From contig JAITXR010000224.1 of NCBI GenBank assembly GCA_031284665.1, positions 1 through 10,716 of the forward strand: a stretch of DNA of 10,716 bases. Reading direction: 5' to 3'. Positions 5,710 to 10,716 of the stretch are shown piece after piece (position 1 is the stretch's first letter; each line of letters begins with the position of its first letter). The notes beneath the pieces were generated by a model. The model was not told the DNA's origin and ran no database searches. It was given only the letters and a program-made list of their open reading frames with translations. The position numbers and the translations under genes were made by a program. The stretch is from Paludibacter sp. (lineage in GTDB: Bacteria; Bacteroidota; Bacteroidia; Bacteroidales; Paludibacteraceae).

Positions 5710-7170
5710 ATGATACTCGAAAAATTAATCTCACAGATTTCCAAAACTAATGTTTTAGGAAACGCAAATATCGAAATCAATAAAGTATGTTTCGATTCAC
5801 GGCAAGTGGCAAGTGGCGATTTGTTTATTGCCACACGCGGCACAACTGTTGATGGTCATAATTTTATCCATCAAGCCATCGAAAGCGGAGCCGCAGCGGT
5901 AGTTTGCGAGGAAATTCCGAATGACGAGACGAAAAAAGCGTGTTTTGTGCAAGTTGAAAATTCGTTGGAGGCATTGGGCATTATTGCTTGCGAGTATTAT
6001 GGAAATCCGGCGGAACAACTTACGCTCGTGGGCGTTACCGGCACAAATGGCAAAACAACTACTGCCACTTTGCTGTACAAACTTTTCGAGGCGTTGGGCT
6101 ATAAAACCGGACTGCTTTCAACAGTTGTAAATTATATCCACACGCAGGCGGTAGAGGCAACTCACACCACGCCCGACCCTTTGGAACTCAATGCGCTGCT
6201 TGCCAAAATGGTGGATGCAGGATGCAGTTACGCTTTTATGGAAGTCAGTTCGCACGCTGTGGAGCAACGACGAATTGCGGGTTTACACTTTGCAGGAGGC
6301 ATTTTTACCAACCTCACGCAAGACCATTTGGACTATCACGGCACAATGACGGAATACCTGAAAGCCAAAAAACGATTTTTCGATAATCTGCCCGCCAATG
6401 CTTTTGCACTCACAAACCTTGATGATAAAAACGGATTGGTAATGTTGCAAAATACGAAGGCAGCAAAACACACATACAGTCAGCGAACGGTAGCCGATTT
6501 CAAAACAAAAATTATCGAAGCCGATATTAATGGGATGTTGCTCAATATGAACGAGCAGGAAGTTTATGTGTCGTTTGTCGGGAAATTTAACGCCAGCAAC
6601 CTCACAGCAGTATTTGGAGCGGCAGTATTGCTCGGTGCCGACAGTGCCGAAACGTTGCGAATTATCAGCACTTTGCACTCGGTATCGGGGCGATTTGAAA
6701 CAATTAATGCGCCCGCCGGATTTGTGGCGATTGTGGATTATGCTCATACGCCCGATGCTTTGACTAATGTGATTTCAACAATAAATCAAATACTTGCAGG
6801 TAAAGATGGGCGATTAATAACTGTTGTAGGTTGCGGAGGCAATCGCGATAAAACCAAACGCCCGCTAATGGCGCAGGAGGCTGTAATCGGCAGTTGGAAA
6901 GCAATTTTGACATCAGACAACCCTCGCAACGAAAATCCAACGGATATTTTGAATGATATGCTTGCCGGTCTAAATCCTTTGCAAAAGCAGCAAACACTCG
7001 TAATCGAAGACCGCCGACAAGCAATTCGTACCGCTTGCGCTTTGGCTCAAAAAGGCGATGTAGTATTAATAGCCGGCAAAGGACACGAGGATTATCAAAT
7101 AATTCAAGGCGTAAAACATCACTTTGATGACAGGGAGGAAGTGAAGAGAGTGATTAACGACAAAATGTGA
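5710..7170 (+). CDS. murE: UDP-MurNAc-L-Ala-D-Glu:meso-diaminopimelate ligase MurE
   Basis: MurE adds the third residue to the peptidoglycan stem peptide in the cytoplasm, using ATP. The 486-residue protein shows the N-terminal substrate-binding part (DSRQVASGDLFIA, from about 29), the ATP-binding loop G111-TNGKTTT118, the TTPDP motif at about 155, the HAVEQRR motif near 187-193, and a lysine in YLKAKK (K220) at the place of the carbamylated lysine of E. coli MurE. The C-terminal motif D403-N-P-R406 is the signature of meso-diaminopimelate-adding enzymes; lysine-adding enzymes have a different sequence there. The wall is therefore inferred to contain meso-DAP, as expected for Bacteroidota. 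The ATG at 5710 fits the family length and follows AATAATAATAAAACAA. The stop (7168-7170) runs straight into an AATGTAGAATG repeat, which may supply the last codons. Confidence 0.96.
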   Translation: MILEKLISQISKTNVLGNANIEINKVCFDSRQVASGDLFIATRGTTVDGHNFIHQAIESGAAAVVCEEIPNDETKKACFVQVENSLEALGIIACEYYGNPAEQLTLVGVTGTNGKTTTATLLYKLFEALGYKTGLLSTVVNYIHTQAVEATHTTPDPLELNALLAKMVDAGCSYAFMEVSSHAVEQRRIAGLHFAGGIFTNLTQDHLDYHGTMTEYLKAKKRFFDNLPANAFALTNLDDKNGLVMLQNTKAAKHTYSQRTVADFKTKIIEADINGMLLNMNEQEVYVSFVGKFNASNLTAVFGAAVLLGADSAETLRIISTLHSVSGRFETINAPAGFVAIVDYAHTPDALTNVISTINQILAGKDGRLITVVGCGGNRDKTKRPLMAQEAVIGSWKAILTSDNPRNENPTDILNDMLAGLNPLQKQQTLVIEDRRQAIRTACALAQKGDVVLIAGKGHEDYQIIQGVKHHFDDREEVKRVINDKM

Positions 7171-7195
7171 AATGTAGAATGTAAAATGTAAAATG
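7171..7195 (+). repeat. 25-bp AATGTAGAATG repeat abutting the murE stop
   Basis: It begins on the base after the murE TGA and is built of heptamers (AATGTAG AATGTAA AATGTAA AATG). Forward relatives are at 5245 and 5325, and an exact inverted copy is at 5645-5669. The last murE codons (AAA ATG TGA) fit the same pattern, so the repeat may start within the gene. Confidence 0.8.
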
Positions 7196-7214
7196 AAGAG
7201 CGGATACAGCAACA

Positions 7215-7382
7215 TCAGCCCGTCATTGTTTGTCTGAACTTTGATTTACCTGATTTTAGTGATTAAGATGATAAGATGCAAAACGGCAAACTCAGCCCGT
7301 CATTGTTTGTTTGAACTTTGATTTGCCTGATTTTAGTGATTAAGATGATAAGATGCGAAACAGCAAACTCAGCCCGTCATTC
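7215..7382 (+). repeat. 77-bp tandem repeat, just over two copies
   Basis: TCAGCCCGTCATT starts at 7215, 7292 and 7369, spaced exactly 77 bp. The first two units are nearly identical; the third stops after about 13 bases. Each full unit contains one copy of the dispersed 50-bp TTTGTCTGAACTTTGATT repeat (7229-7278 and 7306-7355, 48 of 50 identical by eye), an inverted relative of which lies at 669-718. Similarity extends slightly upstream of 7215 (CAGCAAC). Confidence 0.9.
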
Positions 7383-7481
7383 TTGGTAAACCAAGCGGCA
7401 AGCCGATTAGCGAGGGTATTTCCCAAAGCAATCCAGAAAATAAAAAACAATAAAGGAATTAACATATAAATAAGATGTATT

Positions 7482-7523
7482 ATCAAGAAAATCATTTAAT
7501 CCTGTAATCCCGATTCAGACAAA
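7482..7523 (-). repeat. Related dispersed repeat (TTTGTCTGAATCGGGATT type), copy 2
   Basis: On the minus strand this reads TTTGTCTGAATCGGGATT, then ACAGGATTAAATGATTTTC, and is a relative of 725-768. Both sit in the same orientation and close to copies of the 50-bp repeat, so the two families seem to travel together. Confidence 0.6.
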
Positions 7524-7530
7524 GAAAAAG

Positions 7531-7595
7531 AAAAAAGACAAAGACATTTTTTGAACACGAAGGCACAAAGGCAGGAAGACACGAAGAAAACAAAC
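7531..7595. repeat. Dispersed repeat of the GAACACAAAGGCACAAAGG type, copy 2
   Basis: GACATTTTTTGAACACGAAG, GCACAAAGGCA and GACACGAAGAAAACA repeat the content and order of 371-430. At both places the copy is followed by a region of GC-richer palindromes. Confidence 0.6.
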
Positions 7596-7611
7596 AATTA
7601 ATACAAATGCA

Positions 7612-7768
7612 ACATTCCGTAGGAATGTATCGCTCGGTAGAAAAATACGCCGCCCCTCTTTCTTGCATTCCTACGGAATGCTACCAATGGCAAAGGATGC
7701 ATTCCTACAGAATGCTGGAAATATGTGTTGTCCGTTATTTCTACCGAGCGACAATCCCTACGGGATTG
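7612..7768. repeat. Composite palindromic element with 13-bp inverted repeats
   Basis: An outer pair CGCTCGGTAGAAA (7631-7643) and TTTCTACCGAGCG (7738-7750) is perfectly inverted. Four small hairpins with a GTA or TAC loop are arranged around it: ACATTCC-GTA-GGAATGT (7612-7628) and CAATCCC-TAC-GGGATTG (7752-7768) outside, GCATTCC-TAC-GGAATGC (7665-7681) and GCATTCC-TAC-AGAATGC (7699-7715, one mismatch) inside. There is no transposase and I see no target-site duplication. It could be a non-autonomous mobile repeat or a structured RNA. A diverged partial copy is at 571-601. Confidence 0.8.
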
Positions 7769-7850
7769 AAAACCGTAATGCGTCAATGGTAGTTATCACT
7801 AAACATAAATTAAAATACAGATATAAAAATTTATATAAAATTGACAATAT

Positions 7851-7878
7851 TAATCATTAATCATTAACCATTAATCAT
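7851..7878. repeat. Heptamer microsatellite before mraY
   Basis: TAATCAT repeats four times in a row (7851-7878), with one variant (TAACCAT). It ends 12 bases before the mraY ATG and so forms most of the mRNA leader there. It resembles the heptamer-built repeats at 5245 and 7171 in period but not in sequence. Confidence 0.8.
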
Positions 7879-7890
7879 TGAAAAGAAACT

Positions 7891-9147
7891 ATGCTATACC
7901 ACATTTTCTCTTATTTAGATAAATTTTTTGACATTCCCGGTGTAGGGTTGTTCAATTACATTTCGTTTCGTGCGGCAATGTCGTTTATTGTTGCGCTGCT
8001 TATTGCCACGATTTTTGGGCGGAAATTAATTAATCTATTACAACGTAAACAGATTGGTGAAACCATTCGCAACCTCGACCTCGAAGGGCAAATGCAGAAA
8101 AAAGGAACTCCCACTATGGGCGGAATTATTATTATATTGGCAATCGTAATCCCAACTTTGCTTTTAGCCGACCTCACAAATATCTACACTTGGCTGATGC
8201 TCATCACCGTAATTTGGACAGGAGCAATCGGGTTTTTAGACGATTTTATTAAAGTGTTTAAGAAAAACAAGGAAGGATTAAAAGGCAAATTCAAAATTAT
8301 TGGGCAAGTTGGCTTAGGGCTTATCGTGGGTTTGGTGATGTGGTTAAGCCCTGATATTGTGATTCAGGAAAATAGCGAGATTACTAATCAACAGCAAGAA
8401 GTGTTGGGCGCAAATTTTGGCGAGCCGATTAAAGCCGCGCAAACCACCATTCCGTTTTTCAAAAACAACAACTTGGATTATCGCGATTTAGTAACTTTTA
8501 TGCCCAAATATCGCACCGCTGCCACTTGGATATTGTTTGTGCTGGTAACAATTTTTATCGTTACGGCAGTCTCGAACGGCGCAAACCTAACCGATGGGCT
8601 CGACGGACTTGCAACCGGTCTGTCGGCAGTAATTGGTGTTACGCTGGGGATTTTGGCTTACGTGTCGAGTAATATGAACTCGGCGTCGTACCTTAATATT
8701 ATGTTCATTCCCCGCGCCAGCGAATTGGTGATTTTTGCCGCAGCATTTATCGGAGCCACTATCGGCTTTTTGTGGTACAACTCCCATCCGGCACAAATAT
8801 TTATGGGCGATACCGGCAGTTTGATGCTTGGCGGAGTGATTGCCGTTTTTGCAATTATTATTCGCAAAGAACTGCTGTTGCCAATACTTTGTGGAGTGTT
8901 TCTGGTCGAAAGTCTATCGGTAATTTGCCAAACAACATATTTCAAATTTACCAGAAAACGATACGGCACAGGGCGAAGAATTTTTAAAATGGCACCGTTG
9001 CATCATCATTTTCAGACAACAAACGCCATTGAATCGCTTATCCGCAAGCCACTAATACCCATTCCCGAATCAAAAATGGTAATTCGTTTTTGGATTGTGG
9101 GGCTAATTTTGGCAGCAGTAACAATTATAACTTTGAAGATTAGATAA
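7891..9147 (+). CDS. mraY: Phospho-MurNAc-pentapeptide transferase MraY
   Basis: MraY is the inner-membrane enzyme that transfers phospho-MurNAc-pentapeptide from UDP to undecaprenyl phosphate, making lipid I. The 418-residue protein is strongly hydrophobic with about ten membrane segments and shows the family motifs in order: KKGTPTMGG (about 69-78), FLDDF with D117 and D118, [11 protein letters not shown] (229-239), GDTGS with D307, and PLHHHFQ (369-375). These include the Mg2+/catalytic aspartates and the HHH motif. A polar insertion at about 152-206 (ending near [10 protein letters not shown]) is absent from E. coli MraY and, as I recall, typical of Bacteroidota; by topology it should be extracytoplasmic. 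The ATG at 7891 follows TTGAAAAGAAACT with no Shine-Dalgarno site. It follows murE across a 720-bp repeat-rich gap and precedes murD by 117 bp. Confidence 0.97.
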   Translation: MLYHIFSYLDKFFDIPGVGLFNYISFRAAMSFIVALLIATIFGRKLINLLQRKQIGETIRNLDLEGQMQKKGTPTMGGIIIILAIVIPTLLLADLTNIYTWLMLITVIWTGAIGFLDDFIKVFKKNKEGLKGKFKIIGQVGLGLIVGLVMWLSPDIVIQENSEITNQQQEVLGANFGEPIKAAQTTIPFFKNNNLDYRDLVTFMPKYRTAATWILFVLVTIFIVTAVSNGANLTDGLDGLATGLSAVIGVTLGILAYVSSNMNSASYLNIMFIPRASELVIFAAAFIGATIGFLWYNSHPAQIFMGDTGSLMLGGVIAVFAIIIRKELLLPILCGVFLVESLSVICQTTYFKFTRKRYGTGRRIFKMAPLHHHFQTTNAIESLIRKPLIPIPESKMVIRFWIVGLILAAVTIITLKIR

Positions 9148-9191
9148 GAGGAACAAAGAACAAAGATGAAAGAGTAAAGACAACATTAAAT

Positions 9192-9226
9192 TAACCCTAA
9201 CAGGGTTTAAAACCCTGTTAGGGTTA
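9192..9226. repeat. Perfect 35-bp palindrome between mraY and murD
   Basis: A 17-base arm (TAACCCTAACAGGGTTT, 9192-9208) and its exact reverse complement (9210-9226) surround a single A. Each arm also contains the partly symmetric block CCCTAACAGGG, so smaller hairpins are possible. It lies 44 bp after the mraY stop and 38 bp before the murD start. No T-run follows, so it is a poor intrinsic terminator; it could mark an mRNA 3' end or a processing site. Confidence 0.85.
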
Positions 9227-9264
9227 GAGCAAAATCAATTTGTATTTATAAAAACCTAAATATT

Positions 9265-10716
9265 ATGGAAATCCGCAACAATTCAGGAAGCCGCCAGACC
9301 GCACCTTATGGTGATTTGCAAGGCAATACCGACGAAGATAAAAAAGATGTTCGCCAAATCACGGTCGAAGAAATCCGCCACAAAAACCTAATCGTAGTTT
9401 TGGGCGCGGGCGAAAGTGGTGTAGGTGCTGCAATACTTGCGCAGCAGCAAGGCTTTGAAGTGTTTGTGTCCGACAATGCCGAGATAAAACCGCAATACAA
9501 AGCAATGCTCGACGAAAATAATATTGAATTTGAAGAAAAAAAACATACGGAAGAAAAAATTCTGAAGGCTAATCAAGTAATAAAATCCCCCGGCATACCT
9601 GACAAGGCGGCGATTATCATAAAATTGAAGGAAAACAATATCCCGATAATCTCCGAAATTGAATTTGCAGGGCGATACACAAATGCCAAAATGATTTGTA
9701 TCACAGGCAGTAACGGCAAAACTACAACTACTATGCTCACTTATCACATTATGCAAAGTGCAGGATTGAACGTAGGTTTGGCGGGCAATGTCGGCAAAAG
9801 TTTGGCACTGCAAGTTGCAAGCGAAAAACACGACTATTATGTATTGGAACTTAGCAGTTTTCAATTGGATGGAATGACCGAATTTAAGGCTGATATTGCT
9901 ATTTTGCTGAACATTACACCCGACCATTTAGACCGTTACGATTATCAATTTCAGAATTATATAGATTCAAAATTCAGAATAATTCAAAATCAGACAGAAA
10001 AAGATGCTTTTATATTTTGGAACGACGACCCTGTAATTCAGGCAGAACTCAAAAAGCGCAAAGTGCAATCCACGCTTTATCCCTTTGCGCTCAACCGCAA
10101 CGAAAAAACAAAAGCATTTGTCGAAAACGAACAGATTACAATTCAATTACTAAATACCATTTTTTCTATGAACACCGAAGAATTAGCATTAGACGGCATC
10201 CATAATACTTATAACTCAATGGCATCGGGTTTGGCGGCATCGATTTTGCATGTGCGGAAAGATGCAATCCGCGAATCGCTGCGAAATTTCACAGGAGTGG
10301 AACATCGCCTCGAATATGTGGCAACTGTGCGCGATGTCCGCTTTATAAACGACTCAAAAGCGACCAACGTAAACTCCTGCTGGTATGCTCTCCAAAGTAT
10401 GAAAACGCCTGTGGTGTTGATACTTGGCGGCACCGACAAGGGCAACGACTATTCCGAAATCGAAGAACTTGTGTATCAAAAAGTGAGAGCATTGGTTTTT
10501 CTGGGTAAGGACAACAGCAAATTGCACGAGTTTTTTGACCGCAGCGGCAAACAAATTGTAGATGTGCAATCAATGCACGATGCCGTTACTGCTGCCTACG
10601 AACTTGCTTGTCAGGGCGACTCGGTGCTGCTGTCGCCATGTTGCGCAAGTTTCGACCTTTTCGAAAACTACGAAGACCGCGGGCGACAATTTAAAGGTGA
10701 AGTTAGGTTTTTATAA
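9265..10716 (+). CDS. murD: UDP-MurNAc-L-alanine:D-glutamate ligase MurD, with N-terminal extension
   Basis: MurD adds D-glutamate to UDP-MurNAc-L-alanine in the cytoplasm, using ATP. The 483-residue protein has the N-terminal nucleotide-fold domain (VVLGAGESG, 44-52), the ATP-binding loop G148-SNGKTTTT156, NITPDHLDRY near 217-226, and the C-terminal domain with NDSKATN, LILGGTDKGNDY and the ending LLSPCCASFDLFENYEDRGRQFK. MurD proteins usually reach the GAGESG-like motif within the first 10-15 residues; here about 40 polar residues precede it (MEIRNNSGSRQTAPYGDLQG and on). There is no later in-frame ATG or GTG before the motif, only a TTG near 9315, so the ATG at 9265 is the best start. EIRN at the start and EIRH just before the core look alike and may reflect a small duplication. 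The stop TAA is the last codon of the window, so the gene is complete. Confidence 0.95.
   Translation: MEIRNNSGSRQTAPYGDLQGNTDEDKKDVRQITVEEIRHKNLIVVLGAGESGVGAAILAQQQGFEVFVSDNAEIKPQYKAMLDENNIEFEEKKHTEEKILKANQVIKSPGIPDKAAIIIKLKENNIPIISEIEFAGRYTNAKMICITGSNGKTTTTMLTYHIMQSAGLNVGLAGNVGKSLALQVASEKHDYYVLELSSFQLDGMTEFKADIAILLNITPDHLDRYDYQFQNYIDSKFRIIQNQTEKDAFIFWNDDPVIQAELKKRKVQSTLYPFALNRNEKTKAFVENEQITIQLLNTIFSMNTEELALDGIHNTYNSMASGLAASILHVRKDAIRESLRNFTGVEHRLEYVATVRDVRFINDSKATNVNSCWYALQSMKTPVVLILGGTDKGNDYSEIEELVYQKVRALVFLGKDNSKLHEFFDRSGKQIVDVQSMHDAVTAAYELACQGDSVLLSPCCASFDLFENYEDRGRQFKGEVRFL

Larger units (their letters stand above)
7171..7890. other. Repeat-filled spacer between murE and mraY
   Basis: This 720-bp gap, the longest inside the cluster, has no convincing gene. 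In order it holds an AATGTAGAATG repeat (7171-7195), a 77-bp tandem repeat (7215-7382), a stretch of unclear origin (7383-7460) whose + strand frame ends ILGKPSGKPISEGISQSNPE before a stop at 7455 and could be a gene remnant, two dispersed repeats (7482-7523, 7531-7595), a composite palindromic element (7612-7768), and heptamers next to the mraY start (7851-7878). Frames on both strands between 7598 and 7860 are produced by the palindromes. I found no Bacteroidota-consensus promoter on the + strand. Confidence 0.65.

Noticed and set aside
371-7595. CRISPR array from the many repeats
   Set aside because: Repeat units are not separated by unique spacers of constant length, and no cas genes are present.
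7598-7860. Short frames on both strands between murE and mraY
   Set aside because: They mirror each other because the DNA is palindromic; no family resemblance.

Overview
The window holds the first part of a division and cell wall (dcw) gene cluster from a member of the Bacteroidota, most likely an uncultured Bacteroidales-like organism. The assignment rests on four things: the gene order mraZ-rsmH-ftsL-like-ftsI-murE-mraY-murD, the Bacteroidota forms of the proteins (a short FtsL-like protein, an FtsI ending in a PASTA domain, a MraY with an extra loop of about 50 residues), start codons preceded by A-rich leaders instead of Shine-Dalgarno sites, and a Bacteroidota-type promoter (TTTG, 19 bases, TAnnTTTG) at the left edge. 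All seven cluster genes lie on the + strand, look intact, and keep their catalytic motifs.

Layout. Positions 1-43 carry the first 14 codons of a divergent minus-strand gene, possibly peptide chain release factor 2, with its promoter at 71-101. Positions 102-1125 hold no convincing gene. They contain several hairpins, dispersed repeats, a terminator-like hairpin at 806-848 and an AT-rich mraZ leader with two AGTGG boxes. The genes follow: mraZ (1126-1569), rsmH (1596-2495), ftsL-like (2637-3011), ftsI (3022-5223), murE (5710-7170), mraY (7891-9147) and murD (9265-10716, ending on the last base of the window).

Function. MraZ is the cluster's transcriptional regulator. RsmH methylates 16S rRNA. 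The FtsL-like protein and FtsI belong to the septal division complex. MurE adds the third stem-peptide residue (meso-diaminopimelate, judging by its DNPR motif), MurD adds D-glutamate one step earlier, and MraY moves the finished muropeptide onto the lipid carrier to give lipid I. ftsW, murG, murC, ftsQ, ftsA and ftsZ would be expected beyond the right edge.

The unusual feature is the spacers. Cluster genes are usually tightly packed, but here four gaps (141, 486, 720 and 117 bp) are filled with palindromes, 42-, 77- and 80-bp tandem repeats and dispersed repeats, several of which recur in the 1-kb region upstream of mraZ. The coding content is ordinary and I see no new multi-gene system. The parts worth a second look are the repeat families, the candidate MraZ operator and the N-terminal extension of MurD.
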